Source of the DNA: Paraburkholderia sp. BCC1885
Lineage (GTDB): Bacteria > Pseudomonadota > Gammaproteobacteria > Burkholderiales > Burkholderiaceae
Reading direction: 5' to 3'
DNA length: 64,000 nucleotides
NCBI RefSeq assembly: GCF_900996235.1
Contig: NZ_CAAJGM010000199.1
Coordinates: 28,415 to 92,414, forward strand
In this document: one piece after another, positions 1 to 9,107 of the stretch
Layout of the letters: each line of letters starts with the position of its first letter
How positions within the stretch are numbered: the first letter of the stretch is position 1
Notes under the pieces: model-generated
The model's input: only the letters and a program-made list of their open reading frames with translations
What the model was told of the DNA's origin: nothing
Databases searched by the model: none
Made by a program: the position numbers and the translations under genes

Positions 1-182
1 AAGCCTGGTTCAAGATGGGGCCACCAGAGTTGCGCGCTGACAATGAGTAATGACACTTAACCCCGGCCAGTTTCATCTCGGATTGGCCGTCAGGGCCAAT
101 GCTCGTTTCTGGCGAAACAGTGTCTCTTGCGATACGCATATACGGCACCTGCTCCGCGATACCAGGCGGGGTTATCAGACCC

Positions 183-932
183 TCACGCGTGACATATAGC
201 AATAATTTCGGCGCTCGATGCTTCCTGGAACGGGCCGCCGCTCCAGTTCCCGAACCATTCAATCTCTCGGAATCCGGCCAACTTGATGCGGCTCGCCAGT
301 TCGTCACGAGACGTGAAGCGCAATCGGCTCTTGCTTATCTGCTGCGTGTTATCGCGACCGAAAACATAGTGTGTCTCAAACTCCACGAGCGGCTCAGCCA
401 CTGCAATGCAATCATGAAAGACGTCAACGGGACCGTATTTGTCCGATTGAATCGAGCGTGCTGAAAGCGCTGGCGTCCAGGTGGTCCAGGGCCGAGCAAC
501 GGGATTGCGGGTCTCGAACATGAATGTCCCTCCTGCCTTGAGAATCTCGCGCACGGTTCGAAGCGTTGCGTGGACTTCTTCGTCGGTCAAGAGGCACTGA
601 AACGCATGCCCGGTCATGGTCACCACGTCGAACGGCGCGCGGTCCTGTACGCTCGCGGCCTCTCCTACCATCCACTCCACCGCGCCGGAACCCGGCCGGT
701 GTCGAGCGTAGCTGATCATCGTGGCGGAGGGATCCACGGCGATGACGTCATGACCTGCGGCAGCCAGACGTAGCGCAAACGTGCCCGTACCGCATCCCAG
801 ATCCAACACATTCCGTCGCTGTTTGCCGATTTGCTCCGAGTAAAACGCGTAATCCCAATCTCCCTGATTCAATAGATCATAGAGATCGACGAGTCTCGAA
901 TCTGCATAGAGTGCGTTTTCACCGTCTGGCAT
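183..932 (-). CDS. Class I SAM-dependent methyltransferase
   Basis: The 249-residue protein carries the Rossmann-fold motif I VLDLGCGTG at residues 42-50 and an acidic ribose-binding residue in VIAVDPS (about D67), both typical of class I S-adenosylmethionine methyltransferases. It has no membrane segment and should be cytosolic. Later segments (residues about 90-140) fit the motif IV and V region of the family. The substrate cannot be told from sequence; the general build is that of the Methyltransf_25/UbiE-like small-molecule enzymes. It is transcribed away from the lumazine-binding gene at 1106, with about 170 bases between the starts, so the two could share a control region. The ATG at 932 is the only good start before the conserved core. 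The family call is firm, the function is not. Confidence 0.85.
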   Translation of the reverse strand: MPDGENALYADSRLVDLYDLLNQGDWDYAFYSEQIGKQRRNVLDLGCGTGTFALRLAAAGHDVIAVDPSATMISYARHRPGSGAVEWMVGEAASVQDRAPFDVVTMTGHAFQCLLTDEEVHATLRTVREILKAGGTFMFETRNPVARPWTTWTPALSARSIQSDKYGPVDVFHDCIAVAEPLVEFETHYVFGRDNTQQISKSRLRFTSRDELASRIKLAGFREIEWFGNWSGGPFQEASSAEIIAICHA

Positions 933-1105
933 GTTCTTACGTTCCTTCTATCGGGCGTTTTTGTACGCGGAGCAGTTCAACATTCCAGGTCAATTTTATC
1001 TCGTGCGTTTGCGAGCGATCTGGCGACCGATACCGAAGGACCGATCCGTGCCGCTGACCGCCCTCAAGTATCATGTCGACTCAAGAAACAATGAAGAGAG
1101 TTCAA

Positions 1106-1819
1106 ATGTTTACCGGAATTGTCCAGGGCGTAGGTAGCATCAAAGCCATAGAGGATCATGGAGAACTAAGAGCATTCAGTATCCAACTTCCGGACGGATT
1201 CAGCACCGGTATCGAAATTGGAGCCAGCGTCTCGGTCGATGGCGTTTGTTTGACCGTCACGGCAATCCGTTCTCCTCTGCTAGTCGACTTCGACGTTGTT
1301 TTGCAGAGCCTGAGAATCACGACGTTAGCGGACGTAGCGGTGGGTGACAACGTCAATCTCGAGCGGGCCGCAAAGGACGGAGCAGAGATTGGAGGCCATC
1401 CTTTATCTGGTCATGTCGACTTCACCGGCACGATCCTGCAAATTGTCTCGTCGTCACACAACAGAATGGTTCGAATCGGCGTGCCGGTTGAGTTCCGCCG
1501 GTATATTTTCGCCAAGGGCTACATCGCCATCAATGGCTGTAGCCTCACGGTTTCGGAAACGAACCGAGATGAAGGCTGGTTTGAAATCTGGCTGATACCG
1601 GAAACACGGCGCGCCACCACTTTCGATTTGAAGGCAGTCAACGACAAGGTAAATATCGAAATCGACCGAAGCACTCAGGTGGTCGTGGATACGGTTCGGG
1701 AATCGGTGAAAGAAACCTTGGGCCAGTTGACCGAGGTGATCACCAGGTTGTTGGCAGACAAGGGGCTCGATATCGAAGAACTCCTGACTAAAAATATTCC
1801 ACAGCTACCAAAGAAGTGA
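1106..1819 (+). CDS. Riboflavin synthase alpha-chain-like lumazine-binding protein
   Basis: I place the start at 1106 because it gives the family's signature opening MFTGIVQG and has GAGAG five to six bases upstream; an in-frame start at 1073 would add 11 unconserved residues. The 237-residue protein has two lumazine-binding barrels: the first with GASVSVDGVCLTV and GGHPLSGHVD, the second with KGYIAINGCSLTV and PETRRATTF. Riboflavin synthase dismutates two 6,7-dimethyl-8-ribityllumazine molecules into riboflavin. Three things are odd. The first barrel has QSLRITT where the family usually has an ETLRxT motif. The Asp of the usual xxVDGxSLTV motif in the second barrel is Asn. There is also a helical tail of about 30 residues. 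No other rib gene and no recognisable FMN riboswitch lies nearby. It may be a paralogue that binds rather than makes flavin. Confidence 0.8.
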   Translation: MFTGIVQGVGSIKAIEDHGELRAFSIQLPDGFSTGIEIGASVSVDGVCLTVTAIRSPLLVDFDVVLQSLRITTLADVAVGDNVNLERAAKDGAEIGGHPLSGHVDFTGTILQIVSSSHNRMVRIGVPVEFRRYIFAKGYIAINGCSLTVSETNRDEGWFEIWLIPETRRATTFDLKAVNDKVNIEIDRSTQVVVDTVRESVKETLGQLTEVITRLLADKGLDIEELLTKNIPQLPKK

Positions 1820-1895
1820 TGCAAACGAGTCGTCTGCATCACCAAGCATACGACTCGTCCCCGCTTCGCATCACACGTCGCGCCGTTGGCGCCTC

Positions 1896-2654
1896 TCACC
1901 ACGGAATGGTTTCGCCGTTCCAGCGCGTGAACTTCCCCGTGGGACCGTCCGGCCCCAGCATCGCCACCCGTACCGCCTCGCGAGCGCCCTCTTCGACGGT
2001 CTCGGTGCCGGCATATCCGTTGAGGTTCGTTTTGGTATACCCCGGGGACACGGCATTGACCTTGATGCCGTCCGGCTCGAGTTCCATGGCCATGGCGACC
2101 GTCAAGGCATTGAGCGCCGTCTTGGACGCCGGGTAGACAGGGCCGAAGACCGCACGGTACGGATAGGCGGGGTCCGAGGCCGCCGTCAACGAGCCAAGCC
2201 CGCTCGATACGTTGACGATGCGAGCGCCTGGCGTCTTGCGCAAAATCGGCAGCATCGCCTGGTAGATCGTGAGCACGCCAAACACATTGGTGTCCCACAC
2301 CGCACGCATTTCATCGAGATCCACGTTGCCTGGGCACGTCGTCTTCGCGTACTCCTCGATAGACTGACCCGGCTGCCTCTTCGTATTCGAAATGGCCGCG
2401 TTCTGGATGAGCACGTCAAGGCGACCGAACTCGTTTCGAACGCGCTCGGCCGCGGATTGAACCGAAGCCTGATCCGTCACGTCGAGCTGAAGCGCGACGG
2501 CCTCCGGTCCCACTTCCGTGGCCGCGGCTTCGCCGCGCTCCAGGCTGCGCGATCCCACCAGCACGGTCAAGCCGCGTGCCGCGAGGTCCTTTGCAATCTG
2601 AAGACCGATTCCTTGATTCGCCCCGGTGACCAGAGCAACGGGTTTGTCATGCAT
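1896..2654 (-). CDS. Short-chain dehydrogenase/reductase
   Basis: This 252-residue classical SDR has the cofactor motif TGANQGIG near residues 10-17, NAA in the beta-4 position (a variant of NNAG), a Ser in VNVSSG, and the catalytic Tyr174/Lys178 in YPASK. The basic residues after the second beta strand (SRSLERG) favour NADP(H). It resembles the plant-type carbonyl-reductase-like SDRs often annotated as oxidoreductases in Burkholderia. The start has a good ribosome site (AGGAG, about six bases before the ATG). It lies 73 bases downstream of another SDR on the same strand and probably shares its transcript. Both are divergent from the AraC regulator at 3581, which is the likely controller. The substrate is unknown. 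Confidence 0.88.
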   Translation of the reverse strand: MHDKPVALVTGANQGIGLQIAKDLAARGLTVLVGSRSLERGEAAATEVGPEAVALQLDVTDQASVQSAAERVRNEFGRLDVLIQNAAISNTKRQPGQSIEEYAKTTCPGNVDLDEMRAVWDTNVFGVLTIYQAMLPILRKTPGARIVNVSSGLGSLTAASDPAYPYRAVFGPVYPASKTALNALTVAMAMELEPDGIKVNAVSPGYTKTNLNGYAGTETVEEGAREAVRVAMLGPDGPTGKFTRWNGETIPW

Positions 2655-2727
2655 GGCAATCTCCTGAACGTAATGCGCTCGTGCGCGTACCAGCCTTCTT
2701 CAATCCATGCCGCCGGCTCAGTGAACC

Positions 2728-3477
2728 TCAGCGAACCTCGGCAGCCCACGCTTCGGCATCTGCGCCGGCGGGAATGCGCAGAGGCGACGACGGGTCGGTC
2801 GCTGCGCGCCACACGGCCTCGGCGACGTCCTCTGCCCGGGTGAGCGGCGAAGAAGTATTCTGCAGTCCTGCGATAACTTTGGTGGCGAGATCGGCGTAGG
2901 CCTCATGGTCGAGACCATGCATCCGGGCGCGGGCGTTTTCGCCGAAGCGGGTGTCGGGCGCGCGGCCCGGCAGCACCAGACGCACCCGCACGCCAAACTG
3001 CTCCAGCTCTATCGCCATCGACGCGGTAAATGCATTCACCGCCGCCTTGCTCGCGCTGTACGCGGCAATCAGCGGCAGCGCCTTCAGCGTGACGCTCGAC
3101 GTGACATTCACGACGACGCCGGCTTTGCGCTGCCGGAACTGAGGCAGCACGGCCTGGGTTACGGCGATCGTGCCGAAGGTGTTGGTCTCGAAGATGTCGC
3201 GTACCGTCTCAGGCGCGACCAGTTCCGCCGGCGAAGCCGCACCGAAGCCCGCGTTGTTGACGAGCACGTCGATCGGGCCGGCCGCCTCGACCGCCTGGCG
3301 GATGCTTTGCGGATCGGTGACGTCGAGCGCCAGCACGCGCAGGCGTTCTGAGGGCGGCAGCAGGTCGGCGCGCGGCGTGCGCATCGTCGCGATGACGTGC
3401 CAGTCGCGGGCCAGAAAATAGCGGGCAATCTCAAGACCAAAGCCGGACGAGCAGCCGGTGATCAGTATGGTTTTCAT
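2728..3477 (-). CDS. Short-chain dehydrogenase/reductase
   Basis: This is a 249-residue classical SDR with the glycine motif TGCSSGFG at residues 7-14, NNAGFG, the Ser of NVTSS, and Tyr140/Lys144 in YSASK. The GCSSGFG form and the following ATMR segment are typical of the retinol-dehydrogenase-like SDR subgroup that uses NADP(H). It is the promoter-proximal gene of a probable two-gene unit with the SDR at 1896. Its start is 103 bases from the divergently transcribed AraC-type gene at 3581, a layout commonly seen for a regulator and its target. The two neighbouring SDRs are only distantly alike, so this is not a recent duplication. The substrate is unknown. Confidence 0.88.
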   Translation of the reverse strand: MKTILITGCSSGFGLEIARYFLARDWHVIATMRTPRADLLPPSERLRVLALDVTDPQSIRQAVEAAGPIDVLVNNAGFGAASPAELVAPETVRDIFETNTFGTIAVTQAVLPQFRQRKAGVVVNVTSSVTLKALPLIAAYSASKAAVNAFTASMAIELEQFGVRVRLVLPGRAPDTRFGENARARMHGLDHEAYADLATKVIAGLQNTSSPLTRAEDVAEAVWRAATDPSSPLRIPAGADAEAWAAEVR

Positions 3478-3580
3478 GGAAACTCCAGTCGAGGTGGTTT
3501 GTGTATGCCCCTTACGATAGACCGCCCCGACCGTACTCGCTACAATCTAGAATCCGAATTTCATTTGCAGGAGTCCGGCG

Positions 3581-4498
3581 ATGATCGATCCCTTAGCCGA
3601 AGTCGTGACGCTGCTACAGCCGGGCGCGCGGTTTTCCAAACTGGTTCTGGGCTCGGGCGCATGGCGCGTTCGCCGCTCGGATAGCGGCCAACCGCTCTAT
3701 TACGTGATCCTTGAGGGCGCCTGTCGCATGGCAATCGAGGGACACGAGCCTCTCGAGCTGGTCTCGGGCGATTTCGTGCTGATTCCCACGGCCTATGGCG
3801 TGTCGATGTCCAGCCTCGTGCCGCCCCCGCCGGGTGTGGAAGCGCTGGCGCCGCTCGTGCTCGGCAACAATGAGTTCGGCATCGGCGATCCGGATGGTCC
3901 GGTCGATTTGCGCATGATGGTCGGCCACTGCAGCTTCGGTTCGCCCGATGCATCGCTGCTGGTCTCTTTGCTGCCGCAAATCGTGCATGTCCGCGGCGTC
4001 GATCGGCTCGCCACTCTCGTGCAACTCGTGCGCGACGAATCGCGCGCGCAGCGGCCTGCGCGCGAGGTCGTGCTGTCACGACTGCTGGAAGTGCTGCTTA
4101 TCGAGGCGCTGCGGTCCACGGCGGAAACGACGGCGTCACCGGGCCTGGTTCGCGGGCTCTCCGATGCCCGCCTTGCAGCCGCGATCCGCGTGATGCACGA
4201 GCACCCTACCCGCGCGTGGACGGTTGCCGACCTCGCGAAAGAGGCCGCCTTGTCACGGTCAACCTTCTTTGAGCGCTTCAACCGCGCGGTGGGCGTGGCG
4301 CCCATGGAATATCTGCTCACCTGGCGCATGGCGCTCGCCAAGGACCTGCTGCGTCGCAACGAGGGCCGCGTCGCCGACGTTGCACAGCGCGTGGGCTACA
4401 GTTCCGCCAGCACCTTCAGCGTCGCCTTTACGCGGCATGTCGGGCGGCCGCCCTCGCAGTACGCGCGCGAGGAGCAGGAGGCAAGCGGGGACGAGTAG
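3581..4498 (+). CDS. AraC-family regulator with cupin-type N-terminal domain
   Basis: The 305-residue protein has an N-terminal cupin-like sensing domain (residues about 5-180, the Cupin_6 arrangement common in Burkholderia). Two AraC-type helix-turn-helix units follow at residues about 200-300, with recognisable LAKEAALSRSTFFERF and the conserved VAQRVGYSSASTFSVAF. A ribosome site (GGAG) lies just upstream of the ATG. It is divergent from the two SDR genes with only 103 bases between, so it probably regulates them in response to a small-molecule ligand, possibly an aldehyde or ketone. The direction of regulation and the ligand are inference. Confidence 0.88.
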   Translation: MIDPLAEVVTLLQPGARFSKLVLGSGAWRVRRSDSGQPLYYVILEGACRMAIEGHEPLELVSGDFVLIPTAYGVSMSSLVPPPPGVEALAPLVLGNNEFGIGDPDGPVDLRMMVGHCSFGSPDASLLVSLLPQIVHVRGVDRLATLVQLVRDESRAQRPAREVVLSRLLEVLLIEALRSTAETTASPGLVRGLSDARLAAAIRVMHEHPTRAWTVADLAKEAALSRSTFFERFNRAVGVAPMEYLLTWRMALAKDLLRRNEGRVADVAQRVGYSSASTFSVAFTRHVGRPPSQYAREEQEASGDE

Positions 4499-4625
4499 TC
4501 GTGTTTCGCACCCACCCTTCGGAAATGCCGTCTCCTGCTTTGCCCCACGCGTGATCGCCGTGAACCGCCTTCTTCGCGCGCATCGTTGCGGATCGGCAAG
4601 CACCGCGACGTCCTCCGCCGTCGCT

Positions 4626-5210
4626 CTACGGACGCATTTCGAGGTCGTCGCGCGTGTCTCCGTTCAGGAATGCTGTGACGCCTTTGTCCACCAAAGAAGA
4701 GCAATATCGAAGCTCCGTCAAAGACACATCGCCAACCGAAATGCGCTTACTGGATTCATCGTGATCGAACCCATTGCGATGGTAAAACCCTTTGGCGCGA
4801 TGATTCTCCGACAACACCCAAAGAGACACGGCGGAAAAACCTGCTCTACGCAGTAACTCTCGCGCGGCGTGGGTCAATCGCTGGCCAATGCCTTTGCGCC
4901 AGAATTCCGGCAGGACATAGAGTGCTTCGATTTCGGCCCATGTTGCATCTTTATCGGCATCTTTATCGGCATCTCTACTGGCGCCGAAAGCGATCCAACC
5001 CGCCAGTGCCTCATTCGCATACGCGAGCAACACCTTGAGCTTGCCGGTCTGAAGCAACTTCTGCCACATGGCCGCACGCGCCTCGATAGACAGGCCATCC
5101 AGAAATGCGGCCGGCATGATCCCCGTATAGGCGGCTCGCCAGGAAAGAACATGCACCCTCGCGATGGATTCGGCGTCGCGATCGGTCGCTTCACGGATTT
5201 CAACGGTCAT
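4626..5210 (-). CDS. GNAT-family N-acetyltransferase
   Basis: This protein of about 194 residues has the GNAT acetyl-CoA-binding signature in YVLPEFWRKGIGQRLTHAA (motif A, R/Q-x-x-G-x-G/A form), then motif B around AVSLWVLSENHRAKGFYHRNGF. The start is ambiguous. A GTG at 5216 overlaps the NUDIX stop codon in a GTGA arrangement but is only two bases from GGAG, whereas the ATG at 5210 sits eight bases from the same GGAG, so I prefer 5210. It is coupled to the upstream NUDIX gene and probably co-translated. In the loop before motif A there is an in-frame 12-base tandem repeat that codes for repeated Asp-Ala-Asp-Lys (DNA about 4951-4975), suggesting recent slippage. The substrate is unknown. Confidence 0.85.
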   Translation of the reverse strand: MTVEIREATDRDAESIARVHVLSWRAAYTGIMPAAFLDGLSIEARAAMWQKLLQTGKLKVLLAYANEALAGWIAFGASRDADKDADKDATWAEIEALYVLPEFWRKGIGQRLTHAARELLRRAGFSAVSLWVLSENHRAKGFYHRNGFDHDESSKRISVGDVSLTELRYCSSLVDKGVTAFLNGDTRDDLEMRP

Positions 5211-5212
5211 CT

Positions 5213-5725
5213 TCACGGCTCCATTTGCGAAGGAGCGACATCCGCTCGCACCTCGCGCAGATACGCAACCACCGCCCCCGTCAGTGCCATACCGTGCAGT
5301 TGCTCCGGCGACACCAGACGTGCGGCAACAATCTCACGATTATCAAGTCGTAATTCAGGCAGGGCATCGAGATGCAATTCGAAGAAATGCACCCGGTCTC
5401 TGCGTCCGTCCCAGATGCCGCTGGCGTTGCCGGCAGGAATCAACGGAGACGATGGAAGACCAATCTCTTCCTCCATTTCACGCCGCGCCGCCGCATCCGG
5501 CGTCTCGCCGGGATGCAGGCTGCCGCCGGGGAAATTCCACTCGGTACGATACGATGACTTCAGCAGCAACAGCGCCGGCCCGACGTAGATGGCTACGAGC
5601 GCGCCCTCATGATGCGGCCGTCGAAGATGCCACCAGGCGCGCGCGATCCGGAATCCGAAGCGAAGCACCACGCGCCAGACAAAGTCGATAAGCATGGCTG
5701 AACGCGCTCGCTCGAGGCCCGGCAT
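5213..5725 (-). CDS. NUDIX hydrolase
   Basis: This 170-residue protein has a complete Nudix box, G-x5-E-x7-REMEEEIGL, in the middle of the chain (starting GGSLHPGE). Such enzymes cleave nucleoside diphosphates linked to another moiety, using Mg2+ held by the Glu residues of REMEEE. The N-terminal 30 residues are hydrophobic and basic (FVWRVVLRFGFRIARAWWHLRR) and could form an amphipathic or membrane-associated helix, unusual for small housekeeping NUDIX proteins. The ATG at 5725 lacks a clear ribosome site; an in-frame ATG ten codons on (5695) is possible. The stop overlaps the start region of the GNAT gene, so the two form one unit. Confidence 0.85.
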   Translation of the reverse strand: MPGLERARSAMLIDFVWRVVLRFGFRIARAWWHLRRPHHEGALVAIYVGPALLLLKSSYRTEWNFPGGSLHPGETPDAAARREMEEEIGLPSSPLIPAGNASGIWDGRRDRVHFFELHLDALPELRLDNREIVAARLVSPEQLHGMALTGAVVAYLREVRADVAPSQMEP

Positions 5726-5971
5726 GAGGTTTTCCTTTTCTTTCGCGGGTCAGTGCCGCCTGGACTCGACATGGTAATGGATATTGCAGATCGATCAGCC
5801 ATCGTAATCTGCTCCGGTTAACCCTACCGCAGCAATGCCGCGATATTGAACACGCCGAGACGGAAGGCACCGCGAGAATCCACGCGCCAAGAAAAAATTT
5901 TCCTTGGCGCTAAGGCTTGGCGAGATGCCCGAAGAAGCGACGCGCGAATGGCGTCGCGATTGCACACAACG

Positions 5972-7720
5972 TTATGGCCGGCCAGCGGTGTATGACACGC
6001 GCCAGATTGTGCCGTTGCCGTCTTCGGTCACGAGGAGCGCACCATCGTGGGCCGTCGCCACGCCCACCGGCCTGCCCCAGACGGCGCGGTCGCTCGCCAC
6101 GAATCCGGTGAGAAAGTCCACGTACTCGCCGGTCGGCACGCCATGCTCGACGCGAACCCGCACCACCTTATAGCCGGTGCGCGAACTCCGGTTCCACGAG
6201 CCGTGCATCGCCACGAAAGCATCGCCACGATAGTCGGCGGGGAATGCGGCCACACCTGTGGTCGCCGTATAAAAGCTCATTTCGAGCGGCGCCGAGTGCG
6301 ACTGCAGCAACACGTCGGGGACGATCGCCTTGCCGGCCAGATCGGGGCGCTCGCCCGCATGGCGGGGATCTTCGTGATTGCCCATGTAGTACCACGGCCA
6401 GCCGTAGAATCCGCCTGCCCGCACCCGCGTGACGTAATCGGGCACGAGGTCGTCGCCGAGTCCGTCGCGCTCGTTGGTCGCCGTCCACAACTCGCCGGTC
6501 TGCGGATCCACCGCGATGCCCGCGCCGTTGCGAATGCCCGTCGCAAATGTGCGCAGCGGTTGATGGCCCTCAGGGTCCGTCACGAGGATGTCGGCGCGAT
6601 TGGCTTCCGCATCCCAGCCCGCGCCCTGCCCGTGTTCGGCCTCCCAGCGTTTGATTTCTTCGGGACTTTTCTTGCTCATGCTTTCGGCGACATTCGACCC
6701 GGAGCCGACCGTGATGAACATGCGCTTGCCATCCAGCGAAAACGCCACGTCGCGCGTGCTGTGGCCGCCGTGGCTTTCCGTCAGGCGCGGCACGACGGTC
6801 TGCGCCGCGCCGCTCGCCTTGAGCTCGCCGCTGCGATACGGAAAACGGACCACCGAATTGTTGTTCGCCACATAGATCCATTGCGGATGATCGCCGGGCG
6901 GATAAAAGGCGATGCCGAATGGCCGATCCAGATCGTCGGCGAAGACCTGGTTGTCGGACGGCGTCTCGGCGCCATCGGCGGCACGCAATACCCTGATGCG
7001 ATTCTCAGCCGTCTCCGCGACGAAAATATCGCCGTTGGGCGCGACGCGCACGACGCGCGGATTCGACAGACCCGATGCGAACAGCCTGACCTTGAATCCC
7101 GCCGGAACGGATGGCGAAGCATCGGCGGGTTGCGTCACCACGCGCGGACTGTTGCCTGACGAACTCGTCTTGTAGGGCGCGGGCAGATCGGCCACGCTCA
7201 GATGATGCGTGACGCCCGGCGCGGCGCGACGCCAATCGCCGGAGTCGCCTCCAGCGGAAGAAGCCGGCGCGGGGTTCGCGCCGGCGGCGGCAACCTGAGC
7301 CGGCGCCTTCAAGGTGGACAGGTAGGCGATCACGTTGCTGCGATCGCCGGCATCGGCGACGGACACCGGCATCGTCGTGCCCGGCACAGCCGCCGACGGA
7401 TTCGCAAGGAAGTGCTCCAGCGTGGCGGAATCCCACGTGACGCCTGAGCCGCTCAAGGCATTGGTGAAACTAAAGTTTGGGACGGAACCGGCGCGCCGCC
7501 CAACCACGCCCACAAGGCTGGGACCCTGGCCCATGACGGGCAAATTGCCGGGCCCCAGGGTGTCGGCATGACACATGGCGCAATTCTGCTGGAAGAAGAC
7601 TTTGCCTTGCGCCGCGTTACCTGATGGTGGAACCTGGGCACCCGCCTCTACGGCAACGCCAAAACCACCTACGATTGCGCCGAGCAGGAGCGCCCGGGGG
7701 AATGATCGCCTCGATGACAT
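5972..7720 (-). CDS. Cytochrome c / L-sorbosone dehydrogenase-like (PQQ-type beta-propeller) protein
   Basis: I choose the ATG at 7720 because GAAGG lies six bases upstream and it begins directly with a signal peptide (MSSRRSFPRALLLGAIVGG, cleavage near AGA); an in-frame ATG at 7750 adds ten unlikely residues. The mature 582-residue precursor has a c-type haem domain with C47-x-x-C50-H51 and a probable Met ligand in TTMPV. An Ala/Pro linker follows, then a C-terminal six-bladed propeller of the glucose/sorbosone dehydrogenase family (residues about 215-580). Such proteins are periplasmic quinoprotein dehydrogenases of sugars or alcohols passing electrons to the haem. The actual substrate and whether PQQ is bound cannot be seen. 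It stands alone on its strand. Confidence 0.85.
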   Translation of the reverse strand: MSSRRSFPRALLLGAIVGGFGVAVEAGAQVPPSGNAAQGKVFFQQNCAMCHADTLGPGNLPVMGQGPSLVGVVGRRAGSVPNFSFTNALSGSGVTWDSATLEHFLANPSAAVPGTTMPVSVADAGDRSNVIAYLSTLKAPAQVAAAGANPAPASSAGGDSGDWRRAAPGVTHHLSVADLPAPYKTSSSGNSPRVVTQPADASPSVPAGFKVRLFASGLSNPRVVRVAPNGDIFVAETAENRIRVLRAADGAETPSDNQVFADDLDRPFGIAFYPPGDHPQWIYVANNNSVVRFPYRSGELKASGAAQTVVPRLTESHGGHSTRDVAFSLDGKRMFITVGSGSNVAESMSKKSPEEIKRWEAEHGQGAGWDAEANRADILVTDPEGHQPLRTFATGIRNGAGIAVDPQTGELWTATNERDGLGDDLVPDYVTRVRAGGFYGWPWYYMGNHEDPRHAGERPDLAGKAIVPDVLLQSHSAPLEMSFYTATTGVAAFPADYRGDAFVAMHGSWNRSSRTGYKVVRVRVEHGVPTGEYVDFLTGFVASDRAVWGRPVGVATAHDGALLVTEDGNGTIWRVSYTAGRP

Positions 7721-7873
7721 GACCCACCTTCCGCAGATTGAGTTACCCATACTCTACGGTGGAATCGGGTTGCAGTAGACCCTGCCGAACCAACAAATGC
7801 CGATTCTGGCAAAACTGCCAGCGGCGCGCCATGAGCGTGTCATGCGGCAGGCGCGCCGCGCAACTGTTGCCGC

Positions 7874-8731
7874 TTACTGACACAGCCGTGCAATCACCGT
7901 GTCCAGTTCCACCTCGCCCTTGAGCACGCTAGCCGCATCGCCTGCGAAATCGATCCACCCTTCGTTAAAGCCATCCAGCATCTGCATGCGCGGCAGCGGA
8001 TGCTTCATGCCCTGCGCGACGAACAACGCGTTCCACGTTTCGCGCGGCACGGCCTCGGCACGCACCGGATGCCCCAGCACTCGGGCGAACGCCGCGGCCA
8101 GATCGTTCGGACTCACGCGGCGCGGCCCTTCGATTTCCACCACACGCGTGCCGCTCCAGCTCTCCTGCAGCAATTGTGCTGCCACGCGGCCGATGTCCGC
8201 TGTCGCAATCATCGGCACTGGCTTGTCGAGCGGTTGCAGAAAGCTGTGCAAGACGCCTTCGTCACGCGCCGGACTCACATCCCACAGCGCGTTCTCCATG
8301 AACCAGCCAGGCCGCAGAAACGTGACCGGCAACGGCAATTCCGCGAGCGCCTGTTCCATCAAGGTGCGTTGCGTCAACAGGTTCGACTGGGTCGCCTGTG
8401 CGCCGATCGTCGAAAGACAGACGACCTTCTCCGGGCGCGCGGCATCGAGCGCGGCATTCACGGCGTCGATGACGATACGCGCTTCCGGAAAGCCCGGCTG
8501 CGGATCGAACTCCGACGGCGGCAGGATGAAGATGCCTGTAGCGCCCTTGAACGCCGCGGTGAGCGCCGCCGCATCGTCCATGTTCGCGATGGCCAGTTCG
8601 CAGCCGCGTTCGGCCCAGGCCTGAGCCCGACTCGCGTCGCGCACGACCGCGCGCACGGGTTGACCCGCAGCGAGCAGCGCGTGAGCGAGCGCGCCGCCGA
8701 CCTTGCCGGTAATGCCAGTGATTGCATACAT
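7874..8731 (-). CDS. NmrA-family NAD(P)-binding protein
   Basis: This is a 285-residue atypical SDR with the N-terminal motif TGITGKVGG (residues 5-13), the pattern of the NmrA-like group, and no catalytic YxxxK. Related proteins are NAD(P)H quinone or azo reductases or redox sensors of the NmrA/HSCARG type. The conserved FLRPGWFMEN segment, typical of the family, is at about residues 138-147. It is divergent from a LysR gene at 9108 across 376 bases, so LysR control is likely. It begins at the ATG at 8731. Activity and substrate are not evident. Confidence 0.85.
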   Translation of the reverse strand: MYAITGITGKVGGALAHALLAAGQPVRAVVRDASRAQAWAERGCELAIANMDDAAALTAAFKGATGIFILPPSEFDPQPGFPEARIVIDAVNAALDAARPEKVVCLSTIGAQATQSNLLTQRTLMEQALAELPLPVTFLRPGWFMENALWDVSPARDEGVLHSFLQPLDKPVPMIATADIGRVAAQLLQESWSGTRVVEIEGPRRVSPNDLAAAFARVLGHPVRAEAVPRETWNALFVAQGMKHPLPRMQMLDGFNEGWIDFAGDAASVLKGEVELDTVIARLCQ

Positions 8732-9107
8732 GATCTGCTGTCCTTGTGTCTGTGAAGGTGAGCGCCGGCGTAGCGAATCGACCGGTGCAATTTCATTTCG
8801 GATAACTTATTTTCTCTTCGCCGGGGATGCGGGAGTCGTCGACGCCACGGTGGCCGCCCGCAAAATCCACGCGGGCGAGTCGCATGATGACTCCCGCTCC
8901 TTCGGACGGAGAGTTGAAACGTGTTGTCGAGAGGGATTGTGCTCAAACAGGCAGAGAAACTAAATGATATGAATGGCATTACTTAAATGACATATAGTTA
9001 CTGATCGAATGCCACGCCGTTGAGGATAGTCGTCGCCGCAAAATCGCGGCAGCCCCGGCGTTTATCTTTGGAAGACCAGGACCCGCCATTGACCGGAATG
9101 CAGCGCC
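8732..9107. promoter_or_regulatory. Divergent intergenic region between NmrA-family and LysR genes
   Basis: These 376 bases separate two divergent starts and hold no ORF with coding character. They contain patches richer in A/T than their surroundings (about 8795-8825 and 8960-9005), where the promoters for the two genes would be expected. LysR proteins usually bind T-N11-A sites in such regions; several are possible here and none is convincing. No hairpin terminator or RNA gene is visible. Confidence 0.45.

Noticed and set aside
99..464. 121-codon plus-strand frame at the left edge
   Set aside because: Mostly antisense to the methyltransferase; start lacks a ribosome site and the product has no motif.
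6047..7159. 370-codon frame opposite the sorbosone dehydrogenase-like gene
   Set aside because: Antisense shadow, no domain, composition typical of the reverse frame.
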